Source: Ustulina deusta | Taxonomy: Eukaryota > Ascomycota > Sordariomycetes > Xylariales > Xylariaceae | Assembly: GCA_023159155.1 (NCBI GenBank) | Contig: JAJNNX010000001.1 | Coordinates: forward strand, 1,736,001 to 1,800,000 | Length of the DNA: 64,000 bases | Direction of reading: 5' to 3' | Shown here: piece after piece, positions 12,241 through 24,797 of the stretch | How the letters are laid out: every line of letters begins with the position of its first letter | Position numbering within the stretch: position 1 is the first letter of the stretch | Notes under the pieces: model-generated | What the model was told of the DNA's origin: nothing | The model's database searches: none | What the model saw: the letters and a program-made list of their open reading frames with translations, nothing else | Program-made: the position numbers and the translations under genes

Positions 12241-13313
12241 TACTCCTCATATGGACCTGTGTCTATTCATCCTTCCTTAGGGAGTAGGTAGCTTGTTCAT
12301 CTAGTACCTATAGTTCGAATGTAAAGAGTTGATGTCCAGCAATTTCGGCCAATAACGTGCGTATCGATAGGTCGATGATATGGTAAATTGGGAATGAATC
12401 CGCTAAATGAACCCCTGTCAGATTCACACCCTTGCCGCTCTCTTAAACTTAATAAAATCTCGTCTACCTAGAGGTTGCCACTCCACTCCAATGATAGACT
12501 CCTAAATGCAAAGATTTTGGCTTTGGAGTGGCGTGGATGTGACACCTAGGTACCATCTACATGTAAATGTGCAGTATTGTTAGTGTAGACATGATTCAAT
12601 CGGTGCAATAGGGTCAATAATCTGGGCTAGGTACCTAGTAAGTACATTTGTTTAAGTACATTTGTTCAGCACTGTACCACCTTGCCATTGAGGCCTACAT
12701 CTAGGTACCTAAGGTATGTAGGTAGGTAGGTAGATATTATTGGTATTGTATACAACTGTGCCGATAGTGGTACCCACCTGCAGAAATCTATACTATTCTT
12801 GTTATCAACATCCCTGTCATCCCTGTCGGTAATGCAGCCGACAGACAAACAGATGGATGTTGACTGCATGCATAGGGAACCTGAGTATACCTACCTAGGT
12901 AGTGTACTTCTCAACAGTAATGCCTACCATAGGCGGATGCCATGATTAGTTGTAGTATAGTGTACATGATCAACCCCTAGTTCTTCTGGCAGAAATTTCT
13001 GCATGCCTGCCTACACCACTATGCAACTAGGTAGTGTACCATAGTAGATTTTATATTGCAGTACAACCGGTCAAAAACTACATCCACTTCCAAATACCTG
13101 CCAGTACTTGTCGGGAGGTTTGCCGTGCTTCTAGACCGTGTAGCCTTGTTCGCCTTATACCTACTTATACCTAGTTGCTTGGGAAGGGAGCTTCTTGCCC
13201 CACCACGTTTTTCTCTACCCAACCTCACTCCACTATAATCTTTTTGTTTCCCAAGATTGAGAGACAAGACTTCGTCCTCCACGGCTCATTACCAGTGATC
13301 CCGACTTGCTATC
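12241..13313. other. Intergenic region between MSE1 and YDJ1 with palindromic repeats
   Basis: Shared upstream region of two divergent genes. It carries the exact 12-nt palindrome CTAGGTACCTAG at 12627-12638, a near copy at about 12702, a short GTAG run (gtaggtaggtaggtag) near 12718-12733, and several taggtagtgta strings near 12895 and 13029. No gene seen. Confidence 0.5.
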
Positions 13314-14838
13314 ATGGCGGAGCAGGATACCACCGACCTGTACGGTAAGAGACTTGTCGCTCGATGTTCCTGCGCCCAGAAAGAAAAAGCAAAACAATAG
13401 GAAAACGCAGGCTTGCGTGGAGAGTGATGGCTGACCTATATCCCAGAGCTTCTCGGCGTCGACAAGTCAGCCGACACAAATGACATCAAGAAAGCATACC
13501 GCAAGGTCTGTTCACCTCCGCGCTTCACAGTCCTACTATATAGCATACTAAATTTTGACTAGCTTGCTTTAAAGCACCATCCTGACAAGGTTCCCGAGGA
13601 CCAGCGAGAGGAGTCCGAGCACATGTTCAAGCTCGTAACCCAAGCCTACGAGATCCTTCGAGACGACGACAAGCGCGCAATGTACGATAAGCATGGAATG
13701 GCCGCATTTGATCCCAGTAGGGGTGGCGGCATGGGTGAGGGTGCCGATATCAACGACATCCTCGAACAAATGTTCGGTATGGGGATGGGCGGCATGGGCG
13801 GAATGGGTGGCATGGGCGGCATGGGTGGCATGGGCGGTGCCGGCGGACCCAGAAGGCCTCGCCGTGGGCCTGACGAAGAGTCGAAATATACCGTGAGTCT
13901 AGAGGATTTGTACAAGGGCAAGACAGTCAAGTTTGCCGCCAACAAGTCGATGATTTGCAGCACTTGCAAAGGTTCCGGCGGCAAGGAGAAGGTGAAGCCG
14001 CAACAATGCGACCGCTGCAAAGGTAACGGCATGGTTGAGATACTCCGTCAGATGGGCCCAGGCCTAGTTGCCCGAGACACTGCTCCGTGTGACAGATGCC
14101 AAGGATCTGGCAACTACTTTAAGGAGAAAGACCGTTGCAAGAAATGCAAGGGCAAGCGGACGGTTCAGGAGACAAAGCCTTTAGAGATTTACATCCCTCG
14201 CGGTGCATACCAGGGCGAGCGCATTGTCCTCGAAGGCGAGGCCGACCAACACCCTGATCAGACACCCGGCAATCTCATCTTCGTTCTCATTGAGGAGCCG
14301 CATGAGATCTTCAACCGAGTGGGAAATGATCTCTCGGCAGATCTAGAAATCACCCTAGCCGAAGCCCTCTGCGGGTTCTCGCGTGTTGTCTTGACCCACC
14401 TTGACGGTAGGGGCATTCACATCTCCCACCCAAGAGGCAAGGTTTTACGTCCGGGTCAGGTGCTCAAAGTAGCGGGAGAGGGTATGCCCTTGAAACGCGG
14501 GGACACGAAAGGAGACCTGTACCTCATCGTAAAAGTCGAATTTCCCGAGGACGGCTGGCTTAAGGATGACGCCACCCACGAGTCGCTCACGAAGCTGCTG
14601 CCTGGGCCTGCCCCGAAGATTCAAGTCGGTGAAGTTGATGAGGTGGAGTACGACGATGATGCTGACATTGATGAGGTGCGTTCAACCCCGTTCAACACTG
14701 CCCCCAAAGGAAGTAAATCTACATGACACTGACATGCTGCAGATGGGAGCCAACTCCGGTGATCCTCGATACAACCAGGGTTGGGAAGATGATGATGACG
14801 ATGAAGGTGGGGCGCAAGCTCAATGTGCGCAACAGTAA
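13314..14838 (+). CDS. YDJ1: Type I Hsp40 co-chaperone (Ydj1/Mas5)
   Basis: DnaJ-class A co-chaperone that stimulates Hsp70 and assists import into ER and mitochondria. Exons 13314-13344, 13447-13505, 13563-14675, 14743-14838 (432 aa). The J domain spans exons 1-3 with HPD intact (KHHPDKV). The Gly-rich linker is unusual, being a run of GGM units (residues ~84-105). The zinc-binding region has four CxxCxGxG-type repeats: [32 protein letters not shown]. The C-terminal substrate domains follow. The last four residues are CAQQ, a CAAX box expected to be farnesylated; exon 4 supplies it together with the acidic segment [10 protein letters not shown]. Rce1, which trims such boxes, is encoded at 54.1 kb. 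Confidence 0.96.
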
Positions 14839-15996
14839 TGAATTATGAAACGTAAATTTTGCATTGACAGCAAGATCACGGAAGCACTACACAAGTCGAG
14901 TTTTGTTTTTGGAACAGCAAGACGACGTTCGTCAAGAGCGATCAGCGAGTCGGCATCGGCATCAGCATTGGCATCGTTATTGACATGGCATGGTAACGAT
15001 TAGGATAGAGATGCGAGAAGGGAGCAAGCTCTTCCTAAGTATCTTTTCTGGGAGATATGATAGACCAGATAGAACGCCTACCAAGGCGTGACATGAACAA
15101 TCACCCCTTTATGATGAGTCAACGAATTCGAGCTACGACAACCCTTTACGCTCAACGAGACCTGTATTTATGACGGTGCATATTACACAACACTCGGTGG
15201 AAATAGGCTCTCTCAGTGAGGCCGTAATCTAGCGGCAATAGTCGATCATGCCCGGATTATGCTGCCTCATTCAACTATAGCACTAGATAAGTATACGTGA
15301 GATACCTAATACGTGCTTATAAGGCACAAGCCATGTCGATTTTACCATCGTGGCCAAGGCTTTGATAAATCAAGGAGCCAAGCATCCTATCCAGTAATGA
15401 GTGATATGAAGTTCCAGGAGAATCACTCGGTTCGGCTATCTTCAAGAGTAGTTTGTCGCTCTCCTTATGGTATAGGTAGAAGTAATAGGCTTTGGCAGCA
15501 GTATTCGCGCACTGGCGGAGGTATCTCCCACCAACCACGGACTAAGGTCATACGTCATGTTGTTGTTCCAAGTGTGGTGTACATAGGTCCCTAGGTACCT
15601 CGGTAGATGATACACCACCTGCAGAACAGGGAATGAAAAAGAATATTCGATTAAAAGAAATTCTTATCTTAATTAGGTACCTGTACTGCACATGTTTAGA
15701 TATGTGAGGTTGTGGCTGGGGTGATGCACGAGCCACCACCACAAACCTCTATTCGCTAAATTTCCCCACTTACCTAAGACTCCCACAATTGCCCACGAAC
15801 TTTTTCTCAACCTGCGACTCGACTAGACACCCGACGGCACAACACCAACAAACCCCATCACGGCCGACGAGACACCGCAGTCAAGGTAAGACGCCCCATG
15901 CTGCAATTCTGCTTCAGCAATTCCCAGTCTGCCAATTATCCCTCTACTTACGATTTGCCGTCTTAAATACGACACTGTTCTAACTGACTGTCGCAG
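14839..15996. other. Intergenic, 5' region of the eL32 gene
   Basis: No gene recognised. It includes a CTAGGTACCT string near 15590 and, just upstream of the eL32 start, a stretch rich in short acac/ccaac motifs. An intron in the 5' leader is possible (ctaactgactgtcgcag directly before the ATG) but cannot be proved. Confidence 0.4.
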
Positions 15997-17000
15997 ATGG
16001 TTGCCAAGCACATCCCCATCGTCAAGAAGTACGTGCGAAATTCCTATGTCAACGCTTTGCAGCTTCGGGCACAGCCCTACCCTTCCCAATCCACGATAGC
16101 CAGTTGATCGACGTTGTAAAAACCTGGAGAGGAAGCGTCCAAAACTGGGGTTGCGCATCAGACACAATACACTTCTCCCTCCTCGAATCAAGTTACGGCG
16201 CACGACGAATTCATCCCGTGCTGTTTTCCGACCCAGCCTCCTACGCACGCGAACAATGTTATAGCCGAGGGCTTGCTAACAATACAAACAGAAAGACGAA
16301 GAAGTTCAACCGTCACCAGTCTGACCGGTTCAGTACGTCTCCTCCCAAGTCAAGCTTACCAAGGGCCAAAGTACTAACTTGTCATGAACAGAGTGCCTTG
16401 CTGTCAGTACGCCGAGTCAGCGATGCAAAATACGAACTAATCCGGAATATTACAGCCAAGCTGGAGGAAGCCTAAGGGTATTGACAATGCTGTCCGCCGA
16501 CGATTCGTAAGTTGTTAAGGGACCATACTGGAAAACTTTGGTACTGACAACCAGCACACAGCGTGGGCGCATGGCTATGCCATCGGTGCGTAAAATCTCT
16601 GGGCCAGCGGATAATTAGCGAGGCTACTCTGCCCTAGCGAAGGCGTTTCACTGACAAGATATAAGATCGGTTATGGCAGCAACCGCAAGACCCGCCATAT
16701 GGCCCCTAACGGTCTGAAGGTACGCTAGTGCTCGTCTAGAGAACGGAGCCAGGCTAACCATGTCAGGCTTTCCTCGTCAGCAACACCAAGGATGTTGAGC
16801 TGCTATTGATGCACAAGGACACCTATGCCGCTGAGTACGTGACTACTGAATACGAGAAGAGAACTACGGCCAGAGAACTAACTTGCAGCAGGATCGCCCA
16901 CAACGTCTCCTCAAGAAAGCGAGTCGATATCATTGCCCGGGCCAAGCAGCTAGGAGTCAAGGTCACCAACGCCAAGGCAAAGGTTACAACTGAGATCTAA
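15997..17000 (+). CDS. RPL32: 60S ribosomal protein L32 (eL32)
   Basis: Cytosolic large-subunit protein, 129 aa in eight exons: 15997-16028, 16292-16332, 16392-16402, 16456-16506, 16562-16585, 16666-16719, 16767-16834, 16892-17000. Conserved blocks fix the frame: [43 protein letters not shown], and [20 protein letters not shown] near the end. Exon 3 is only 11 nt (KCLA with the junction base) and exon 5 is 24 nt (RGRMAMPS); both are needed to rebuild the family sequence. The last acceptor is a tandem CAGCAG; the second AG was chosen because it gives the conserved AEIAHN. Confidence 0.95.
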
Positions 17001-18536
17001 AAACTGGGTGGTTGATATGGTGACTCTGGAGTTCGGTTTTCTCGTTTTCGGCACTTTGCATGTATGGGAAGGATTCATACTCTGCGGTCTACGGACGGTT
17101 TGAGCTAGCAATTTCGTGCTAGGGAATGCAACACGAATTCTACGATGAAAACCGCACTTTTCCTGGAGGCCAGATGACTTGGAAATACTTGGTGAACCTG
17201 CTTCATGGGTGCAGTGCGAGCCGGCAGTCAATAGCATGCACGATGGATTCTACTTCCAAGCGAACACTCATAAATGCCAACGACAACACCTTCGAAAACA
17301 GCAACCGAGACAACTGAAAGATTATTGATGTTACAGCAAAGGTACCACCAGCCCCTCATGTCCTCTCGGAGGCTTTACGTCAGTTGTCTCGAGATGACAT
17401 TAGATCCATTTCACCCAGCATCAGTAGTGCTGGGTGAACTCTATTTAGACAATTGTCTTGCAAGGAAGAATGGAAGTCTAAAACCGACCTCATATTCTTA
17501 ACGATTGTGAAAGATGTGATATGCGGCCATAATGTGTGTATCTCAATGCACCCAAATTAACAGGAGACGATGGCTCCGAAGCGATGTTTTCAACACAGAC
17601 GATTCTCAAGGGCAGCTCCCAATATTCACGAGCTAATACAAACACAGGTTCCCTAGTTTGTAGATGGCAGATCCATGAGACAGCTGTCAATATGTGCCAA
17701 ACTTAGTGCAACCGTAGGTAGATAACCAGGGCTCTAGATCTATATAGTCTTCAAGTCGGTCCTCATTGACATGATTCCATCTGTGTCAAAGGCGGTAACA
17801 ATGTTCCTCGTCTCGTTCGGGCTTATCTCCTACCAATTTTCACGATATTCAAATAGCACTTTCTAAAGCATTCAAAGAGCAATGAGATCGATCATAGCAT
17901 GTTCCACGTTTCGGATTTGAAACAACGGAAATTTGCCTATATTCTTCTTCGGTCTATAGCTAGTAGATTCCGCGCTGCTCGTGATCGAGTTATTTAACGA
18001 GTAATCCCATTTGCCGGTGTCTCTGAAGTCATGTAATGAATACCCGTTAATACGCGAAACCCCCAGAAGTCCCTCGTGGATAATCGGTGCTAACAATATA
18101 CAAAACACTTTCTTTGTTTTCCAGAAAGTGGTGTTATGGCTTCATTCATCACGAGGAATTTGAGACGGGGAGAGAAGAATAGAGGCATTGGGAATGCTAC
18201 GGCTAAATTAACAATACATTTTATTATTCCATAGGTTATCCTTTCATCATCAGAGACAATATGTAGATATATATATTGATGGGCATGTGAAGCGAAATCA
18301 AACAATCAGGATCTCCGAAAGATTCATACTAGAAGTTGTGCTTAATCCAAATATGTTTTCATAGAGATACATACAGTCCCCAAAGCATCAATGTGTCTCT
18401 GTCACTGTCTTATGATACAGTTATTTACATAGAACTTTTATCTTAGGCGGCCCCTCCAGTTTCTGCGGTCACCATTGGGAAGCCTTGATATCGTTGCCTA
18501 CCCGCCAACATAACCTCATCAGAGACGAAGAGCTAG
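17001..18536. other. Intergenic region without recognised features
   Basis: About 1.5 kb between eL32 and the orphan ORF. Only short, compositionally random ORFs; I see no RNA gene or repeat of note. Confidence 0.4.
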
Positions 18537-19601
18537 ATGTTACCAAGGAAAAGTCAACTCAAAATGTCAAACAAGCCCTCAGCATGGGAGATCGTGCAGT
18601 GCGGGCCCATTACTCTCGTATCGGTGACCTATGGCACAGTCGGACAGCTACACCAAAACGTCATCTCAGGGCCAAAACTAGCTTTTAACTGCCTGCCCGA
18701 GGAAGGTCTTTATATTCTGTATGGGAACCGCGGACTGCAGATTGCCTCGGCGTGTGATCGGCGAAAATGTTATATCACGCAAGTCTGTCGCTGCGCGGAG
18801 CAGCAACGACACATCCACGCGAATATTAACAGCACCATCGAAACTAGGACTGTGAATAATTCTACGCTAGATACTGTCAGCAGATACTGGAAAGGATATG
18901 TGCTAACTTGGCTTCATCTGTACCAAGCAGCTGAGGAGATCCGATCCTGTAGACTCTGCTTCCTCGCACATCCCCGAACACTGTCATGGGGCAACATATT
19001 CGACAACCTTACCTTCCACTTCGACTACGAGCTCGACGAACACTACGCTTCAATACACAGCTACGTATGTCCGGCTCATAAGCCGCAATCGGTCCATAAA
19101 GGCGTGAAACAGTGTCCGCAGGGGGTTATAGAGTTCATATATGACGCGTGGAGAGACTTTCTCGATTGCGGCGATTACAGCCTTAAGCCAGCGATGACGC
19201 CAGGACGAGGAGGAGACGACCAGGTCACCGAAAACGATAACAATTACACTAACGACGGAAAAGACATGAACGGTATCTCAGAATGGGACGATGCCGACGT
19301 CCCTATCTCCCTCCATAATAACAACGACTATTCTTCTACTGTCCTGCCAAATCACCACAAAGAAACACCGAGGCTCGAGGGCGACTTCGATCTCATCGAC
19401 GACTTGATCGAGGAAGAATTCCCGCGACTCAAGAAGACATCGCAGCGAGCACGCCAAGCCAAGGAGGGCGTGAAACAGCACCGCCGCACCCCACGACGGA
19501 AATTCGCGACAACACATGAAGTGCCTGTCTCTGCCGCCAAGGACGATTTGCTTACCCGATACCAAGGTTTGATCAAGGGCTTGGCGAGAATTGGATTATG
19601 A
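18537..19601 (+). CDS. Orphan hypothetical protein
   Basis: Open reading frame of 354 codons without introns. I do not recognise a family. The N-terminal two-thirds looks folded, with many Cys and aromatic residues (SCRLCFLAHPRTL, HSYVCPAHKPQ, two further Cys pairs), and the region from residue ~215 is hydrophilic and Asn/Asp-rich (NDNNYTNDGKDMNG). Near the C-terminus a basic stretch (RARQAKEG, HRRTPRRK) could act as a nuclear localisation signal. A second ATG at 18564 (SNKPSAWEI follows) has a better upstream AAA context and may be the true start. No signal peptide or membrane segment is obvious. It could be a lineage-specific gene; length and even composition favour real coding over chance. 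Confidence 0.55.
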   Translation: MLPRKSQLKMSNKPSAWEIVQCGPITLVSVTYGTVGQLHQNVISGPKLAFNCLPEEGLYILYGNRGLQIASACDRRKCYITQVCRCAEQQRHIHANINSTIETRTVNNSTLDTVSRYWKGYVLTWLHLYQAAEEIRSCRLCFLAHPRTLSWGNIFDNLTFHFDYELDEHYASIHSYVCPAHKPQSVHKGVKQCPQGVIEFIYDAWRDFLDCGDYSLKPAMTPGRGGDDQVTENDNNYTNDGKDMNGISEWDDADVPISLHNNNDYSSTVLPNHHKETPRLEGDFDLIDDLIEEEFPRLKKTSQRARQAKEGVKQHRRTPRRKFATTHEVPVSAAKDDLLTRYQGLIKGLARIGL

Positions 19602-19658
19602 AAGCTCTCCCAGGGGAATTTCCATGCGTTGTCTCACGAGGGGTAATGTATAGGAATA

Positions 19659-19694
<36 letters not shown>

Positions 19695-20626
19695 GGAGTA
19701 GGAGTATGTGAAGCTATGTAGACAAGGCTACCAGGTTTGGCTCTTTTGCTATCACGCTATGGATACGGGGAAATGGCCTAGATACTTAGGTATTATGGCA
19801 CTACTGTCTCCGGAAGGAGAAAAAAACAAAAAAAAACAAAAAAAAAACCTTCCGATTTTGCATATTGTTAGTGAAGAACACTCATCTATTGCAGAATTCC
19901 GGTAGTCTCGCGCGATAACACATACTTACGATATACTAATGCAGTTGGCCACTGGAGTGAGACACGGACATTGTGACTACCTAACATTTGATACTCGTTT
20001 GATAACGAGATAGGTAGAGGTTGATATAAACTGTCCAATCTAGAGATAAGAATCAACCCACGATGTCGTGGCACAGTCATGGGATCGCTAGAAGTAGGTA
20101 AAGTGGTTTGTACCTGGAGACAATTAGACCAAATATGGTGTACAACTAGACGAAGTAACGCTGTCTAGTCTAGAACTACACATGCTTCGCGTAACTATGC
20201 TAAGCTTAAATATAATCCTCTAGGCAGCAGGAACTAGTTTGCCAGGTTAGTCTCGGATGGTAGAGAGTATTGGTGTTCCAGAACCACATCTCGATTGAAA
20301 TAATTCAGGGTCTGTATTAGTCCTCCCAGGCTCCCATTCCAGAGGCTCTGAATGTTCCTTGTTTACCATGATTCGAAGAGCTTTCCCATAAATTTGACAA
20401 GGGTAACTGAAGTGCTTAATACAAAGTTGAGTTGATTGCCTTTTAATACGGTCTAGGATTAGACACTAGTGATAGATGAGCATTAAAGAAGTTTTGTTCT
20501 AGTTTAACCGGCTACCCTCTATTATCACTGTCGTTCAATACGAGTGGAGCTCCTAACCAGAGGAGAAGGGCGATGGTTTTCGTAAAGCTTTGATAGAATG
20601 CTCGCCTCATTTGGAAATGCTACAAG
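19602..20626. other. Intergenic, 3' side of orphan ORF and KAP122
   Basis: Region between two convergent genes. Apart from the poly-G tract and an A-rich stretch around 19820-19848, nothing is recognised. Confidence 0.45.
19660..19693 (+). repeat. Poly-G tract, 34 nt
   Basis: Uninterrupted run of 34 G starting 59 bp after the orphan ORF stop codon. Length may vary or be affected by sequencing error. Confidence 0.9.
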
Positions 20627-23600
20627 TTACGACGCGTATGCAAAACTAGAGCCTCTACAGGCTAACCAGAAGTCTCGTACGACCTGATTCGTAGGCCTAC
20701 CCCCGCGAAGACTGACAAGTTTCTTCACGAACAAAGCTTTATCCTCAGAAGACACCTTGTCGCTTGGAAAGCTGGCGTCGTTCAGCGATGCTTCGAGCCA
20801 TTTCGAAGCATGAACATGCTGGATAATGAGCTTCTTGAGAGGCTCACTAAGCTTATCGAGGTCACTACGTGAAGCTCTTCCTCCAATGTTTTGCATTAAG
20901 GATTGAGAAAGCTGAGGCCCAAAGTGCGACATTGCATCATTCAATGTGGTTTGGACATTCAAGTCATCTGATTTTGCTGTTATGAACGTAGTCTATAATA
21001 GCTGTCAGCCCGTAGTTCTTCGGCTGTTCCATACGCTCAACATACCCAAAACTCTGCCGCAGCTGCTTTCGGCAACGGTTCATTTCCATTAAGAAGTTTC
21101 ATAGCAAAACCAAAGAGGAATTCGAGAACATTTGGTGCTTGAGACATGAGCACTTCTGGGTGTCTCGACAAAACCCTTTGGGCGAATTCGATTCCGTACT
21201 GAGACAGCTCCGGATCGGTTTCCGGACCTATACTACAATAAGCCCGAGACCCCCCCGGTAGTTTGAAGGTCAGATGACTTACCGGGAAGCTGATGGAGCA
21301 GGTTGAAGACCCAGGGTAGTAATGTCCCGAGAGTCGGAACTGTCTGTTGCTTGAATCTTCCAGTGTTGAGCGAGCTGGCAAAAGCGCTAGCAGTGTTCAC
21401 AACTGTAGCGATGCGACTTTGCCAGTTGCTGATGATAAGTTCAGTCACCAGCTGTGGCGGAAATACGAACGGCCCTGGGTCTGTTTCCGAGAAGCCAGCG
21501 CGGAGAATTGTGCAAATGGCATCTACGATTTCTGCATTGCTGGAAAATAGGTTTTTAATCTGTACAAGAATTCCCTAGAGGAAAATTAGTTTTCATAGAA
21601 TAATTACTTGACGAGTGCATAGTGCGTGTTAGTTAGTGTAGTAATACGATGTTTCGATAATCGTGTTGCTTCAATAAGCACGGTTGTCGGATTTATATTC
21701 ATCTATGTTGATGATTCTCGCAACTAATGAAATATGTGCTTACGGTAATATCAGCATGGATGCGTTCGAGGTCTTGGCTAATACCCGCCTGGGTGGACTC
21801 ATCGTCGAAATCTAAGTCCACAGGAGCCTGAAGTCCTTTGGCTATACTGCAGAGGCATCGAAGTGCTCTAATAGCTAACTGCGACGCTACCTCATGCGCC
21901 AAAACGGGTGAGGTTGGACGCTGAGATATGTCAAATGCTCGGAAAATCATCTAGGCTAGGTAAGCAAATGCCGTGGGGAATTTATGTCGTTCAATAAGCA
22001 GAAGGCTACTCACAGGGTCATTTGGGTCAACTAAGGCGTTGTCTTGCACGGACTTGAACTGCAGGCAAGCGCTTACGTCTATACCAACCGTTGTTAATAG
22101 TCGCTGGACGGCGTTTGATTTATGTTCCTCGCTGGGGAGTGACTGTATGATAGCGGCGATTGCGCCAACAACTCTCTCCTCAGCTAAAGAATCCAGCTCC
22201 CGGTTATTACGCAAAGCGCTATATTGTTCTAGAAACGCATCGATTTCGGAAGTCAGCAATTTCCGACAAGAAGAGCACAGAGTGAGGATAGATTTTGAAG
22301 AAGGGAGGGCCAGATGGCGATCGGCTACAGCACTAAACAACAGGTTCAGAGCGGCTGGGAGGTATTCCGCGTGACGCACGAAGTACTCGGAATAGCGCTC
22401 GATGAGGTAGAGACATGTTTGCCGAGATCGAACTGGTACAATGTTCTGCCCTTGGCGTAGTAGATCGAACAGTGAGGAGCCAAACACCTTGGTGAGAGCA
22501 TCATCGTATGAGCTTCCTTCTGAAACACAATCGGATAGGGCACCTAGACAGAAGGAGGCAGCCTCAAGCTCAGCCCAAGAGGAATTCGCCAAAGCTCTTA
22601 GTATGAGATCTACAAATAGAGAGATTAATGGCAGCCCAGAAATTGTATAGACGGCCTGGAGAAAGTCGGCAACATCCTTTCGTGCATCGCCAAAACCAGC
22701 CTTTTCTGTCGAGTCCCAGGAATTATAGACGTCCGGAGATGGGTACTGAATTTTCTGCCAACTATAGGAGACTACCTGCATGACTTGCGAAAGGGGTGGT
22801 TTATCCCATGGGAGATTGTTCGTCGACTCGGAGTAAATAGTGTCCACTAAGTTTTCGACGAAGGCTGACCATAACTCTAGAGCAGGAACGAAAATCTTGT
22901 CTTCTGCAGCCGGGTGACCTTGTGCTGTTAGCAGCCCAGCCAACCCAGCTAGGAAGGCTTGAGCTCTCGTATCCGTTGTATCCATCATCTCCACCATTTG
23001 AGCATCACCAAAGGCTAGCATGAACAAGCCAAATTGAACCGCATCGAAGTCGAAGTCGCCCCTGACGAGGTCTTGGTATCGCCGCTGTGCCCATTCGCTC
23101 TCAAATAGAGCGTAAAAGGAATCGATATGATGGCGGGTAAAAAATTGTTGCCAGTTGCCCAGTGTGTCGGTTAACAGTTCAACGGTAGTCTCGTACAGCT
23201 CTTCAACAAGCAAACAGTTGATCATAGGCTGGACCAAGGCCTGGAGAAGTTGGATCAAGGGTTGCTTCGGGGTACGTTGAGCATAAAGAAACCAGGCTTG
23301 TAAACAGTTTATCGCTTCCTTCTGTCTGGGGATGTAAGAAACCGCGTTCATAGGCACAAGGGCACTAGCCATCAAGGCGGCGACGTCATTTGCATTTTCA
23401 AGAACACGTTCATGAAGGCCGATATATTTGGTAGATTTGGTGTCTACCTTTTCGGTTTCCTCAGCCAACGCCGCGGCAAACCAGCTCGCGGCCAGGAACT
23501 TCTGGGTGCCCAATTGCCCAATGATCTGTTCCAGAGGTAAAGGGTCTCTGACTTCTTCGATCGGCATGGCTACATCGCGGTCCAAGGATTGAATGAGATG

Positions 23601-24168
23601 ACGGATGCATTTAGACCATGTATGGGAGTAGTGGATGTAATAAGTCACCAGTGCGGAGCAGAGCTTCCTAATTACAATAGGTCCCGATCCATCGCTAAGG
23701 GAGTGAACGAGCCAGGTGATGAGGTTTTGAAGCACAGAAAGAGCGTCATCATCGGACAACCTATATGAATAAGCTTAGAAATTGATGTCAACAAGGCTCA
23801 GGGTCTGTACCTTTCGGTATTCAGTTTTACGATAATAGTCAAGGCGCCGAAGAACTTGATGTTGTCGCCGGGCCGGGCCAGTAAGCTTTGGGCCAATTGC
23901 CAGCCTTGAGGCGACTTCTGAAGGCGCTGGAGGGTCTCTTGAATTTGAGATATTGTTTCAGGGGGATTCGGCTTGTAAAGCTCATTGATCAACTAGTAAG
24001 GGTTAGGCATGTGGTCTTGGATTGAGATAGATCAAGATGTATCCCGTCGATGGTGATGCAAGTAAATGGTTCACGCCCAGTAAACCCTCACATCGAGAAC
24101 GCAGGATACGATGGACTCACGTGCTCGACCTCGGACAAGGTGGTAGGAACAGGTAAATTGGTTTCCAT
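20627..24168 (-). CDS. KAP122: Importin-13 / Kap122 family karyopherin
   Basis: Importin-beta superfamily nuclear transport receptor built of HEAT repeats. Exons on the minus strand: 24168-24121, 23992-23811, 23760-22014, 21950-21744, 21574-21283, 21227-21046, 20992-20627 (1007 aa, as expected). The N-terminal segment SPQGWQLAQSLLARPGDN followed by IKFFGALTIIVKLN is typical of the importin-13 branch (GW...FFGA), where importin-beta N-terminal repeats bind Ran. The rest is helical with Leu/Trp-rich repeats, and the C-terminus ends RDFWLACRGSSFAYAS. The start ATG is followed by METNLPVPTTLSEVEH; a nearby upstream ATG is out of frame. Which cargo it carries cannot be seen. TNPO3/Mtr10 is the alternative but is less similar at the N-terminus. 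Confidence 0.85.
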
Positions 24169-24797
24169 TCTGTTCGGTATCGTCCATAGCGGAAAGGGGA
24201 AGGTGAGTGACGCTTAGCGGTCGGCAGCTGGCAGCGGGATTGGGACCTGAAGCCCTAAGACTAGACGAGGCTTGCAATAGGCAGTGCAAGCAGGGCAGGG
24301 CGGCGTTGGATGCAAGGTAGACAGACCTAGACTGGGTTTTTCGAGGAATGTCTGTCTGGGGATGGGGTGGCTGACGGCAGAACCGCGGCTTCAGCTGAAG
24401 ATATCGCTGAGTCGACTCATAGGTAGGGGGCACCTTAAGGTAGGTATCTAGATGGACTACCTAAAGCAAAAGCATTGGACTGGCTCGTATCATTTCTGTG
24501 TTATCAGATGTGTCCAATCGAGACCGTCTTGTTTCGTTCGAGATGGACTGGTCGGATTGGGAAACCCCCACCATTGATAGAAGCTCAAATTTGGCGTGAA
24601 TTTGCAAGTTGGCGGGGCAGAGAGCGTGTATACTATCTGGTTACCTAATGAAGGACCCAAGCACTATCGTTTGGCTGGCTGTTCCCCGCCAAATCAACTA
24701 GCGATTATAGGGAAGCTTGTTACTGTAAAGGTACCTGTCTACTACCTACAACCTACTATGTACTATGTAGGTACTTACCCTAAATAGCCTTGACGGT
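24169..24797. other. Intergenic, between KAP122 start and the AT-rich element
   Basis: Normal base composition up to the left inverted repeat. It has short taggta/tacctac strings (near 24436 and 24735-24775) but no gene. Confidence 0.45.
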
